DNA of 64,000 bases. It comes from Pterois miles (Eukaryota; Chordata; Actinopteri; Perciformes; Scorpaenidae). The number at the start of each line of letters is the position of its first letter. The stretch's first letter is position 1. Under the pieces are notes generated by a model. It did not search any database. It saw nothing but the letters and a program-made list of their open reading frames with translations, and had not been told where the DNA came from. The stretch spans positions 6,352,501-6,416,500 of the forward strand of contig CAMQGK010000341.1 of NCBI GenBank assembly GCA_947000775.1, given 5' to 3'. The translations under genes and the position numbers were made by a program. Shown piece by piece: positions 1-9,915 of this stretch.

Positions 1-761
1 ACTCTCTACACAGCCAGCAATCAGGATCACACGGCGGGCTGCACACTGCAGCACGAGGCCAACATCAGCCAGACTTATCGGGTATTAGACTGCCCTGCAA
101 TCTCCCTTTCATGAGCATCCAGTCTATAAAAACTATTGATTTTCACACTGTGCTTTTTGCACTTGTATCTAGTGGATCGTGGACGTTTTGTCCCAGGAAT
201 GACTGGTAATGAATAATAATGTAGAATTATAGGAAGATTTTTTTCCCCCGATCTGGTTAAAGTAGAAGCTGCTGGTCGGTGAGCTCTGCTGCATGGTCGT
301 ACTCTGAGTACATGAGGTGGACTGGCCTCAAGGACACTACAGCTGTGAGAATCTAAACAAAGGGTGTAACAATAACAGACCTAGTGGGGAAAAATACAAC
401 ATAAATTGTGAAAATAAATCTTAAGTCCTGCTCTGACTGGATAGGGCAGAATGTGAAACTTTATGTCTGAGCTATCAGCAGCACTTTGAGGGTAATCATT
501 TGAATTCTGCCAAAATGATTCTCTAGATCGGTGGTTCCCAACCTGGGGTCTGGGACTCCCTCAGAGGGGCATGCTAGGATTTGTCTGCTCTGAGGTTGTC
601 AAAATTAAATTTGTACATGTATAACTAAAATCATAAGAACACACTGACTGGATAATTTATACGAAACGCCTTTTTAGCTATTTAGTGGGTCACATTCTGT
701 TTAAACCTGGTATTGATCAGGCTCCACTAACATTATTTGCATCATATTATTAATAGAATTA

Positions 762-1069
762 GATTCCAGTGGTTAGCACTGTCACCTCACAGCAAGAGGG
801 TCGCAGGTTCGAATCCAGCTTTGGGCTCTGTGGAGTGTGTGGAGTTTGCATGTTCTCCCCGTGTTAGCGTGGCTTTTCTCAGGGTTCTTCAGTTTCCTCC
901 CACAGTCCAAAGACAACTGATGACTCTAATCACTCTGTAGGTGTGAATGTGTGCGTGAATGGTTGTGCGATGGACTGGCGACCTGTCTACGGTGTACCCC
1001 GCCTTCGCCCAATGCACGCGATCGCTAAAGGGAAAGGTGGTTGAAGATGGATGGATGGATTCCAGTGGT
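762..1069 (+). repeat. tRNA-headed SINE with L2-like tail, flanked by perfect 12-bp direct repeats
   Basis: The head has a pol III A-box-like GTGGTTAGCACTG and a B box GGTTCGAATCC. The body has the fish motifs TTTGCATGTTCTCCC, TTCCTCCCACAGTCCAAAGA and GACTGGCGACCTGTC, and the tail is (GGAT)n. GATTCCAGTGGT occurs at 762-773 and again at 1058-1069, which I read as a target-site duplication. Related fragments lie at 8945-9082 (minus) and 60554-60680 (plus). The family name is not certain; the body resembles LINE L2-derived tails common in teleosts. Confidence 0.85.
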
Positions 1070-1579
1070 GGCTGCATAGGATTGTTTCAGACTTGTGTGA
1101 TCCAAACAATTCCAGCATTGTAAAGTCCAAAAGTCAACATTTATTAAAACATATTGATGGCATCATTTAAAAAAATCACAATGTGTTTTTATCTAATGAA
1201 ATATTCCTCTATAAATAGGTTTCAGTTCACATCTGTTGGCATTTAGCCTTGTAAAACAACATTTACTCTCTCACTCTGATGATATATTACATTCATTAAA
1301 GAAAGCTGATTTATTAAAAAAGTCTAACTAATTTAATACACTGAATCCCTTTACTCAAATTGAAGATTTCATTCGAGGGTTTGTAATTTTAGGGTGATGA
1401 TTTCAGAAAATATGGGGAGGGAACCTCAGTTTTTCTGTGATACAAGTCCAGGAGGCTTTAAGGAAAATATGCCGGGAACTACAGCTCTTGACTTGACAGC
1501 AAGCAATTACACTACTGGACTTCCCTAAAATGACTGCATAAGTAATTTAGCTTGAAGTGAGGACTTTTTGAAGGGGGGG

Positions 1580-1770
1580 GGTAACCCCAAACTTCCCTTT
1601 CCTGAGCCACATTAACCAGCTCTGACTGGGGGATCCCAAGGCATTCCCAGGCCAGTGTGGAGATATAATCTCTCCACCTAGTCCTGGATCTTCCCCTGGG
1701 CCTCCTCCCAGCACCTCCCTTGGGGCGAGGGGGGCATCCTTACCAGATGCCCGAACCACCTCAACTTTTT
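1580..1770 (-). repeat. L2/Maui-type LINE 3' fragment
   Basis: On the minus strand this reads through GGTTCGGGCATCTGGTA, GGATGCCCC, AGGCCCAGGGGAAGATCCAG and GACTAGGTGGAGAGATTAT, the very common teleost LINE segment downstream of the reverse transcriptase. It is frameshifted and truncated at both ends. The same segment, in plus orientation, occurs at 57440-57747. Confidence 0.8.
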
Positions 1771-2213
1771 GATGTTGTGGTTAATAAACCTTTATTACCT
1801 AAGTGGAACTCACTATTGTGTTGCCAGTAAAATATTCAATTCTGCTTTTGCATAATTATGTTGAAACAGTGTTTAAGACCAAGCCACAGTTGAGCTGCAG
1901 ATCGTCTTTAACATCTACGAGACGCCTTAGTTGCCAACATGGTCGTTCATTTGTGTTTGTTTGTGTTTGTCTGAGGCAGCCTAGCTTGAGTAACCACAAA
2001 TCACAACACATATGGTGAAGTCTCAGGAGAGTACTGGGTCACATGGGCAAACAAGCCAAGATTTCATTTGCAATAAAACAAGCCTTATAAAAGTTACCAG
2101 TACCACTCAGGTTTATTGTAATCTATTTGGACTCTAGTTAAATTTCTCTTCAGAAATAAATCACATTAATTCATCACATTCTCAGCTCTACAGTGGTTTC
2201 TTCAGATACTCAC

Positions 2214-2371
2214 CAGGATACGCAGCAGCGAGGTACCAGGGGGGTGTTTTCAGGAAGGCTGATGTTGTACAGCGGTCTGCTGAAGATGGGTCGGTTGTCA
2301 TTCTCATTGATTAGCTCAATAAAAACTCGAGCGAAACCCACATGGTCGGACATGGACTCATTGGCATAAAG
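2214..2371 (-). CDS. cdh23: cdh23 exon (8th of 8): EC4-EC5 linker, with apparent 1-bp deletion
   Basis: This exon is 158 bp, with acceptor CTTCAG before CTTTAT and donor ATCCTG then GTGAGT. It reads LYANESMSDHVGFARVFIEL, then INENDNRPIF (the DxNDN-type EC4-EC5 linker) and SRPLYNISLPENTP, matching human CDH23. After that the open frame leaves homology and reaches TGA at the splice donor. In the frame one base over, the same DNA encodes GTSLLRIL, matching the human GTSVLTVL. One extra C in the run at 2239-2244 (six G on the plus strand) would give 159 bp, 53 codons, phase 0, as the surrounding exons require. I infer either an assembly error in the homopolymer or a real frameshift allele. A weaker in-frame donor (CTG then GTACCT) is the alternative. 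Confidence 0.9.
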
Positions 2372-2965
2372 CTGAAGGAAGACAACAAGCAGTTACATTA
2401 AAAATTTAAATATAACCTAGAATTTAACAATGCAGTTTTAACATTGGTTACCTGTCTAAAATATTTCCCATTTTTCAGTGGCATTCTTGAAAATAAATCT
2501 AACCAGAATTTGCTATTATGCCAAAGACGTCACTTAAAGAACTGACAAGAATGGGACATTTTGATTTATACACAGAGCAGGGCATTTTCTGTAAACCACT
2601 CAGGGGTAAATTGAGGTAATGAAATACCAATTTCACTGTTCAAACAAGTCTGTAGTGTTGAGAAAGTGACATGGCCTGAGTGTCCAAACAAATAAAAACA
2701 AGTTGCAAAAAACACAATGAAGCTACACTCAGTCTTAGTCCAGAGTCCTTCAAGGGCAGCCTCACAGATGGCCACAACAAGACTGTCTCTCTTATTCCAA
2801 TTTGTATACCTTTACAAAACTGTGCTGTTGGACAGTTACAATGTTTGAACGCTTCTATGTAAGCCTCCTACTTCTTTAGATATATTAGCCAGAGCTTTAT
2901 TCTTTCGGACTGTATGACTATTCCCAGCATTCACTCTCTCAGGCAGTATCTAGTTTCAAACTCAC
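2372..2965 (-). other. cdh23: cdh23 intron, 594 bp
   Basis: This short intron lies between the 7th and 8th exons in the window, with GTGAGT donor and CTTCAG acceptor. I see no repeat or regulatory feature in it. Confidence 0.85.
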
Positions 2966-3115
2966 CGAGAAGCTGTAGCTGCGAATGTGTTCGAAATCCA
3001 GCGGCATGGCCACCCTCATTCTGATGTCGGCACGCCCCTGCACCGCCGTGGGGGAGATGGTGAAGTACTCTGAATTGTTTCCTGTCAGGAACACCTGGAA
3101 CATGCTGTTCACCCC
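2966..3115 (-). CDS. cdh23: cdh23 exon (7th of 8): body of EC4
   Basis: This 150-bp exon (50 codons, phase 0 both ends) has acceptor TTGGCAG before GGGGTG and donor TTCTCG then GTGAGT. The peptide begins GVNSMFQVFLTGNNSEYFTI, continues SPTAVQGRADIRMRVAMPL and ends DFEHIRSYSFS. It matches human EC4. The LDYET calcium motif is LDFEH here; the essential D and E are kept. The position corresponding to NNS is a possible N-glycosylation site. The intron to the next exon is 594 bp. Confidence 0.95.
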
Positions 3116-3570
3116 CTGCCAAAGGAATAAGAGAGAGGCGAGTACAGAAAAACAGAGAGAAAAGGAGGCTGTTGAGAGAGAGCGAGGGCAGGTGATCTAT
3201 ACCCTAATAGTGAAGAATGTAGATGATACAATCTATGCTATGGTATATCTATTGAGTTGTTATGAAAAATTATTGGACAAAAAGATACTATAAGGTGCAG
3301 ATACTGTATACATATACAGAAAGAAAAAACTTTACAGAAACCCTGATTCCCACCAAAATATAACACTTGATTTTTTTTTTTACATCTCCAGCATCTAGAA
3401 GGTTATATTACCCACAATTACTTAAACTGACTGCAACAGTAGAATAATTATCACAAACTTCACAAGCAACCAGTAGTAAGAGGTCAAAGGTCAGGCTATA
3501 GTGAACTGATCATATGATAGGAAAAGGCTCAGACAGTCTATATTTTAGAGAGATGTTAACATGTGAGAGA

Positions 3571-3700
3571 TAGAGATGGACAGAGTGGCAGAGCAAGCAA
3601 ACAGTAAAAATGTGTGTGTGTACCACAGTACGTTGATATATACATCGAATGGAAAGTGGAGGACACACTAAAGCATGCTGTTGAGCACTGATGCTAAGAG
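3571..3700 (+). repeat. Unrecognised dispersed repeat, copy 1
   Basis: The core at 3621-3690 matches 8156-8225 at roughly 85 percent, including ACCACAGTA, GTTGATA, ATGGAAAGTGG and GTGCTGTTG-type blocks. Several differences are CG against CA/TG, consistent with decay of methylated CpG in this copy. I do not recognise the family. Confidence 0.65.
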
Positions 3701-3784
3701 GCAAGATAACTTTACTACGTAAATACCTAAATAACTCAGAACAGTATCTGTATTTGTCACGGCTTATCACATCCTGAGGCATTG

Positions 3785-3840
3785 GGGCGGCTGTGGTGCA
3801 GGAGGTAGAGCGGGTTGTCCTTTAATCACAGTGTTGGCTA
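3785..3840 (+). repeat. SINE 5' head fragment (GGGGCGGCTGTGG family)
   Basis: GGGGCGGCTGTGG followed by AGGAGGTAGAGCGGGTTGTC is the tRNA-derived head of the SINE family seen more fully at 4912-5143 (minus) and, without its head, at 39332-39632 (plus). The copy stops before the B box. Confidence 0.7.
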
Positions 3841-3959
3841 GGATTTACTAGAGATGCATGAACACCGATCAGATCACATCGGGCATATACTGACTCAAAT
3901 AGCTGGATTGGGTGACAATGGATGTCAATTCAATCCTACATGTATAACTATACCGTATA

Positions 3960-4345
3960 CCAGACCTGGGCATTATACGGCCCGCGGACCGGAACTAGCC
4001 CTCGTGATGGTTCTGTCCGGCCCAGGTCTCAGACAAACCACACAGTTTTACTGATGAAGCTAAAAAAACAGTGAAGTCACCTGATGAGGCAGCATGTCTA
4101 TAATAAGTCATGGACTGCTACGTATTTTTTTGTGCAGACTGGTGGTAAAGTTGTGTGCTTAGTTTGCAACAAACGTGGCTGTATTCAAAGAATACAACTT
4201 GAACCGTCACTTTGAGACAAAACATGAAGAAAAATACAGAAACCTATTTGTTGATGAGAAGGAGAGGACAGCCGAGGGGCTGCTAGCTAAGATACTAAAG
4301 CAGCAAGGACTTTTACAAAGCTGCATGCAAACAGAGAAGGAAATG
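3960..4345 (+). pseudogene. Decayed hAT transposon with BED-type zinc-finger transposase fragment
   Basis: The left end CAGACCTGGGCATTATACGG followed by CCCGCGGACC resembles the terminal repeat of Charlie/ZBED-like hAT elements. From about 4105 a frame reads NKSWTATYFFVQTGGKVVCL then VCN. After a frameshift it continues VAVFKEYNLNRHFETKHEEK and YRNLFVDEKERTAEGLLAK. This is a BED finger: C-x2-C (VCLVC) and H-x4-H (RHFETKH). The fragment ends near a GTGAGT at 4345. No catalytic hAT core is evident downstream. It is a fossil, not a functional gene; family is by recognition. Confidence 0.75.
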
Positions 4346-4911
4346 TGAGTGTTTCTGTTAAGTTAAATGTTTACTGTAAGTGTGAATGTTAAGCTTTGTT
4401 AATGGAAACATTACTACCCAAAAGCAGTCAGTCCTGTATGGTTCAAAAACTCCTGCATATGTCATCTTCTTAATAATGTGCCATTTGGAGTGATTTTTAC
4501 ATCATACAGTATATTCAATATATTATCAATAGTGTATAGCTGAGCAGAGGAAAAAATATAAAGAGCATGTTCCTATTGCTGCGAGAATTTTGGTTTGTTA
4601 ACAGTAACCCTCAAATTGTTTTAGGGTCCAGTACACATTTGACCCAGAGAGCTGTGCTTTGCAGGAAAAGGAGGCAGCCAGTGACAAAAACTATCAACTG
4701 TGTGATAAAATGGATATGACAAGGTTAGACTGTACAACAGGCATAAGAATCAAATCATAGTCCATCACCACAAGTTCATCTTGTCTCGTCATCTGAATTC
4801 GTCTCCACTACATAAAGCCTGCACTGTTTCACATTATGTAAATGGCCATTTGAGTGCAACATGGAGTAAATCCCCGTGCATGAAAGTTGAAACCATGAGC
4901 TTTAATCATTA

Positions 4912-5143
4912 TGGTAAATGGTAAATGGACCTGCATTTTTATAGCGCTTTTCTAGTCTTCCGACCACTCAAAGCGCTTTGCGCTACATGTCAGCTTTCAC
5001 CCATTCACACCCTGATGGCAGATGCAAGCTACCAACTTTGCCATCAGGATCTAATCTGAATACTCATTCACACACCGCTCTGGTCGAACCACCGACCTTC
5101 TGATTGGAGGACGAGCTACTCTACCCTCTGAGCCACAGCCGCT
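4912..5143 (-). repeat. tRNA-derived SINE (GCGGCTGTGG family), reverse orientation
   Basis: On the minus strand it begins GCGGCTGTGGCTCAGAGGGT (A-box region), has GGTGGTTCGACCAG (B box) and ends AGCGCTATAAAAATGCAGG plus TCCATTTACC. It is near full length. The copy at 39332-39632 shares TGAATGAGTATTCAGATTAG and the tail. Confidence 0.85.
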
Positions 5144-5283
5144 TGTGTGTTTTATGAGACAAAAACAGATGATGTGATCTCTGGTGACAACCATGACTAT
5201 CTACCTCAATACAGATACACGTCTGGGTTTGGTTTCAGTCTTGCTATACTGTATGTCGAAAAGACAATGTTAGGTTATATGAG

Positions 5284-5795
5284 CAGTGGTGGAAGAAATA
5301 CTCAGATCCTTTATTTATGTAAAAGTAACAATACTGCACTGTAAAATTATTCTGTTACGAGTAAATGTCCTGCGGTCCAGAAAGGTCCAGAAAGTCTATA
5401 TATTGTTTTGTATTATGCCCACAAGATAATACATTATTATCTTGTGCTACAAGATGAAAGGAAATGTTTATATTATTAGTGATTATTAATAATCATTATA
5501 CTATGAATTAACATGTGTATCATATGTTTTCTCTGTAAAAAAAAAAGTAACTAGTAACTACAGCTGTAAAATAAATGTAGTGAAGTAAAAAGTACAATAT
5601 TTCCATCTGAAATGTAGTGGAGTAGAAGTATATTGTTGCATATTTCCCCACTGTGGGACTAACAAAGGAATATCTTATCTTACCTTATCTTATAAAGTAG
5701 CATAAAATGGAAATACTCAAGTAAAGTGCAAATATCTCAAAAATTTAGTTCAGTGCAGCACTTGAGAAAAAATACTGAGTTACTTTCTGCCACTG
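5284..5795. mobile_element. hAT-like MITE with 8-bp target duplication
   Basis: The terminal inverted repeats are CAGTGGTGGAAGAAATACTC on the left and CAGTGGCAGAAAGTAACTC on the right (reverse complement). Flanking 8-mers are TATATGAG (5276-5283) and TACATGAG (5796-5803), seven of eight identical, as hAT elements make. The internal sequence, rich in AAGTAAAAGT-type motifs, is typical of a very abundant percomorph element. A SINE 3' tail is inserted at 5642-5692. Confidence 0.85.
5642..5692 (+). repeat. SINE 3' tail nested in the MITE
   Basis: ATTTCCCCACTGTGGGACTA and AAGGAATATCTTATCTTACC are the 3' end of the SINE family at 15464-15767. It interrupts the host element between AGTAGAAGTATA and AAAGTAGCATAAAATGG, so it is a 5'-truncated insertion younger than the MITE. 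Confidence 0.75.
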
Positions 5796-6679
5796 TACAT
5801 GAGCACTGAGTCTGATTTAGAGATACTATGTTCTATATGATGAGGTTAGCATTGTTTGATTACTGGTTATTTGAAAATAACCTCTAAAAAAGACAGATAC
5901 ACTTCATCTTTCTCTTCTCTCTCTGAGATAAATCCACAAGTGCAAAGGCATTGTGGGTAAATATAAACAAAGTCAGGGTCAATATGACATCACAGCCCTA
6001 AGAAGCCAGTGGCTGTGAGCTGAGCTGAAACCTCTCTAGATCCCTCCCGTCTTGATATATAAAGCTGCAGGGCGGCCAATCATGTAGCCACTGTGGCAGA
6101 CTGAGGAAGACGGGTGCGGTGGTCGATTGGCATTATGCTGGCGGTTGAAATAGCCCTCTTGTTTTTGTTTTCATCTCTGGGAGAACCATTGTGGCTGATG
6201 ACTCCTATTTAAAAGACCATCCAATATGCAGGGATGTCACCTCAAACTGCCCATAAACGTAATTGCCCGTCCATTTGCTTCTGCCTTTAGAAGCCCCCAA
6301 TAAAAGCACCCTGTCAGACGCGACTGCCACAAAGTTTAGTGACAAGTTCCAGCAGCAAAAGTTTTATAGCTGCTAACCGAGCAGAAGAGGATATGAAGGG
6401 AGCGACAGACAGAGAGAGGTAACTACCACTTGTGTCATAGTCTAAGAAATGAAATGTCTGCCTATAATCCCTCACACTCGGAAAAAGTGAGATTAAAGCA
6501 CAGGTGTAGCGGAGTGTGAACGAGTGTGTGCATTGGCACTGACATGCAGGTTTAGAGGATCAAAACAGCAATACAAAACTGCAAGACAAAAAAGTCTCAC
6601 AGATTTTACTCCTTGGGATGGATAGATGTGTAGCAGCAGTGTTACAATGCAAGACTGGTGGAACGCTGGCTATTTCTAA

Positions 6680-7269
6680 GGGCGCTTTCACAAGCCATAG
6701 CCTGTTTGGCTAGTCCAAATAAGGGTGAAATTGCTACTTTTGGTTTATTTTCTATTTAGTCTGGTTCTGTTTCACAGTGCACAAACCAGTGCACAAACCA
6801 AACAAATTAAAAAAAATACGTTGCTGAGGGGCGCATACGAAGGAGCAAATTTATCTTTTTCATCTCGAGAGCTGCCACTTCTACGCAGAGCACCATGGAC
6901 TTTAATGGTGTCAAAGTTTTTTTCAATGAGCACTGATTGACGTCGAACACATCCCTTCTCCTCTGGTTTATCTCCAGTGGCTTTATAAACTTAGTAAATT
7001 AATATATTCTGTCTGTTCTCTTTGGCCCGGATGTAAAGCAAACATCAGACTTCTGCAGAAGACCAGGTCAGTTCTTGTTTACTAGTGTCCATCTCAACAA
7101 ATGCCTGCAGGCAGCCTGTGCTTTGGTTTGCTTGGAAACGGTTTAACACCACCTCTCACAAGTGGTCTTGGACCAGCTGTTTTGGTCCACACCAGAGTAT
7201 GATTACTCCATTCACAACCGCACCAGAGTTCAATTAAAACCAACTAAATGTTGGCTTGTCAAAGTGCCC
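6680..7269. mobile_element. Non-autonomous TIR element, 590 bp
   Basis: The left end GGGCGCTTTCACAAGCC (6680-6696) matches the reverse complement of 7253-7269 (GGGCACTTTGACAAGCC) at 15 of 17 positions. Subterminal CAAACCAAACAAATT-, CTGGTGTGGACC- and GGTTTGCTTGG-type motifs fit a widespread teleost hAT-like MITE. I could not identify a clean target duplication. It encodes no transposase. Confidence 0.7.
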
Positions 7270-8080
7270 AAAGTGTCAGCACACGACTTGTGAACACAAC
7301 TGCATTTTCGATTTGAAGCACTGCATCTTTGAGCTCTTCCTGATGGTATAAGGAGTTAGCTGTGGCTGTTAATGGACTGGTTCTGAGGGAGTGTTTTCTA
7401 ATGCAGCATTTATGGTGAATCTGGTAAAAACCATCTCAGAATTACCATAGATATTCCCCAATTTCCAGCAAGCAATGTTAGCTTGGAGATGCCGGTTCCC
7501 TCCCCAGACTGAGTGCTGCTCTTGGTGGCGGTAAAGTGTTGGGTGGTAACCTCCAGAGGGACCTCTTATCACATGCCAGGTGTCTGGGTCGTCGCTGTGC
7601 TCCCCTCTCTACCTCGTCTTTGCAACACACCATCCTCGGAATGAATAAACAGACCTGCTGCTAAATACTCCTGCTATCTCTCCTTCAAGTGCTTCCTTTC
7701 TCTCCTGTCTGCCGTTCTCTCTGTTTCTTCCTGCTCCAGCAGTTATTCAGACTTCTGGTTTTGCTCCATTGCAAGCTACTTTCTCCTCAACTACTTTTCT
7801 TAGAGTTCCTGCTTTCCTCTCCTCTCCTCATGTCTGTCTCTCCTTACTCTTCTCCACCTTTTTCTCTATCCACTTGACTTGCAGTTATCTGTCAAATTCC
7901 ACCCTGGCGGCTGCTGTGCCTGAATCAATCAGAGTTGACTAGCTTTCGGCTTATCTGCACCCTAGGTGATTGATTTTCCTCGTTAGGTATAATTTGATGC
8001 TCTATCCCATCTCTTCCAGAGCAAATTAAATTGTAGTCGAGTCCAATGCGCTGGTGTGAGTGAGCATGTGCACATGAGAG

Positions 8081-8230
8081 AGAGGGAGGGAGAGTAGCAG
8101 AGCAAGCGTAAAGTGAAAAAGTGTTGTCGGTGTCTGAGTGTGTGTGACTGTGTGTCACCACAGTAGGTTGATAGATACAACTAATGGAAAGTGGCGGACA
8201 CGCTAAAGCGTGCTGTTGTACACGGCTACT
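8081..8230 (+). repeat. Unrecognised dispersed repeat, copy 2
   Basis: This is the second copy of the 3571-3700 repeat, same orientation, 4.5 kb away in the same intron. It keeps more CpG sites (GGCGGACACG, AAAGCGTG) than copy 1, so it may be nearer the ancestral sequence. A (TG)n-like stretch precedes the core in both copies. Confidence 0.65.
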
Positions 8231-8587
8231 GACAGTCCGCACGCGCTTGTGCGTGCACACACACACACTACACAAGTAGTTTCATAGAGTGGCTGATGTT
8301 CTGCTGCTGTATTCATAAACAGAATAAATCTAAACCTAGAAATGAAAACACCACTCATGTAGCTGTCCTTGTAGAAATCTATTATCTGATCAAATCAAGA
8401 GTTTATAATAATCATAACTTCATTTTTTAAAAGTTTTTCTGGCCCCACTCAGAGTCCTAATATTGGGGATCTGCAAATCTTATACTTATATCTACTTAAT
8501 TGTTGGCATCAAAATAACATCTGGAGCCAACTTCTGATGCATCTTAATTTTCGTGAGCCACTTGATCCAGTATTGATGGTCCTGGTT

Positions 8588-8924
8588 TAGGGCGGTGCAA
8601 TTAATCCAATTACAAGATAATCAACATAAGATTATTGTTATTATCGCAGTGACACTCTCGTTTTGTGTTATAAATCCCAAACAACCGTTTTGCCGTGCCG
8701 TCACCATTCATATCTACAGAGCCAATATGTTAATGATTAAACTTTTTACTAGAAGACAAAGCTCATCAGATTAATGCATTTAACTTTAAAATGTAGGCTA
8801 CAGTATTTTCTTCCTAAATGCATGATGTTTCCAAAGTCAGTCACTAATCGTGTTAAATGACCGTGATCTCAATATTGACCAAAATAATCCTGATTATGAT
8901 TTTTAACATAATCACGCTGCCCTA
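8588..8924. mobile_element. hAT-like MITE, 337 bp
   Basis: The ends are TAGGGCGGTGCAATTAAT and, reverse complemented, TAGGGCAGCGTGATTATG. Flanking 8-mers TCCTGGTT and TCTTAGTT agree at six of eight positions and differ only by transitions, as an aged 8-bp duplication would. Internal ATAATC/GATTAT motifs match the common teleost element with this end. Confidence 0.7.
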
Positions 8925-8944
8925 TCTTAGTTCAAACTATTAAG

Positions 8945-9082
8945 CTTCCATCTTCAACTGCTTATCCCGTTAGTGGTCGTGGGGGGCTGGAGCCACAGAG
9001 AAGAGCCCCAAGCCGGATTCAAACCTGTGACCCTCTTTCTGTGAGGCAACAGTGCTAACCACTACACCAGCGTGCAGCCCAA
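8945..9082 (-). repeat. SINE remnant with internal deletion
   Basis: On the minus strand this is GGGCTGCACGCTGGTGTAG, GTGGTTAGCACTG, TCACAGGTTTGAATCC (A and B boxes) joined directly to the 3' end GGGATAAGCAGTTGAAGATG. The middle of the element present at 774-1057 is missing, so it has an internal deletion. Confidence 0.75.
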
Positions 9083-9726
9083 TATTAAACTTATAAGCTT
9101 AAATTATTGATATAATATAAATTACCTGACATAAAGTGATTAGTTAGAGAGAAGATTTATCACTTTGTTGGTGTTGTTGGAACTACAAAAACACTATCAG
9201 TGTTTCAGTGTGGAGGTTCTTCCTTCACAAATGATCTTTGACAGTTACTGGCTGCAGAGAGTACTTTAAGCAGACAACAGAAAAGTTTCCTCTTGGCCTG
9301 CCGTCAAATTACTCACAGAATTAATGTTAATTCCTTAAACTGCTGCCGGCTACATTTATCATTTTAACCGGTGAAAGGACCGACGATCAGAGATAACACA
9401 TTCATTAGTGTCGGAGCTCAGTGAATCCATGTCTGAATTCACAGTTATTTGCACTGGTGCAGCAGAAAGAAATTTCACATTCCCATACATTTGATTTGTG
9501 ATGCAAATCAAATGTTGCATTGTAGACTGTTTCCAGACTAGATTTTTGATCAATATCTTATCCAATACTGATCCATTAAAATATGTAAGGATCGGCTTGG
9601 GACATCTCCACTAACAAACATTGGAAACCAAGGAAGCATGGTGTCATGCAACCTTATCTGAATAAGAGTCAGCCCAGTGTCAAGAAAGTTGTGTCTGTTT
9701 CAGCCATCAGGATGTGATTCACCCAC

Positions 9727-9915
9727 CTCATCCTTGTCTTCGGCCTGGATGAAGAGGGGGAGGGCGAAGCCCACCTGGGCCAGTTCGGTGATGTGGACCC
9801 GATACTCAGAGCTGTTGAACTTTGGGGCATTGTCATTCTTGTCAATTAGCAGGATCGTAAAAGTGGTCATCACTGTTGCGTCTGATGGACTGCGATCATC
9901 TTTCAACTCTGTGGC
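9727..9915 (-). CDS. cdh23: cdh23 exon (6th of 8): EC3-EC4 linker and start of EC4
   Basis: This 189-bp exon (63 codons, phase 0 both ends) has acceptor TATAAG before GCCACA and donor GATGAG then GTGGGT. It starts ATELKDDRSPSDATV, runs through LLIDKNDNAPKFNSSEY, the DxNDN linker between EC3 and EC4, and ends ALPLFIQAEDKDE, where DKD is the EC4 DxD motif. It is close to human CDH23 throughout. The acceptor is weak in pyrimidines immediately upstream, but a TC-rich stretch (GA-rich on the plus strand, about 9930-9957) lies nearby. Confidence 0.96.

Larger units (their letters stand above)
1..2213 (-). other. cdh23: cdh23 intron (downstream of last exon in window)
   Basis: The minus-strand intron continues past the window start. 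It contains a SINE with target duplication (762-1069) and a reverse-oriented LINE fragment (about 1580-1770), both described separately. I find no further EC5 exon. The rest (1-761, 1070-1580, 1770-2213) is AT-rich unique-looking sequence with no recognisable feature. Confidence 0.8.
3116..9726 (-). other. cdh23: cdh23 intron, 6.6 kb, transposon-rich
   Basis: The intron lies between the 6th and 7th exons. It carries two copies of an unrecognised repeat (3571-3700, 8081-8230), a SINE head (3785-3840), a decayed BED-finger hAT (about 3960-4345), a reverse SINE (4912-5143), a hAT-like MITE with a nested SINE tail (5284-5795), a TIR element (6680-7269), a hAT-like MITE (8588-8924) and a SINE remnant (8945-9082). 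Stretches at 5800-6670, 7270-8040 and 9090-9726 show nothing I can name. Confidence 0.85.

Noticed and set aside
1..120. Possible EC5 exon of cdh23 at the window edge
   Set aside because: Neither strand gives the expected EC5 DxD or LDRE-type motifs.
6040..6120. TATATAAA with a nearby GGCCAAT as a promoter
   Set aside because: The order and spacing do not fit a TATA/CCAAT promoter in either direction and no coding exon follows.
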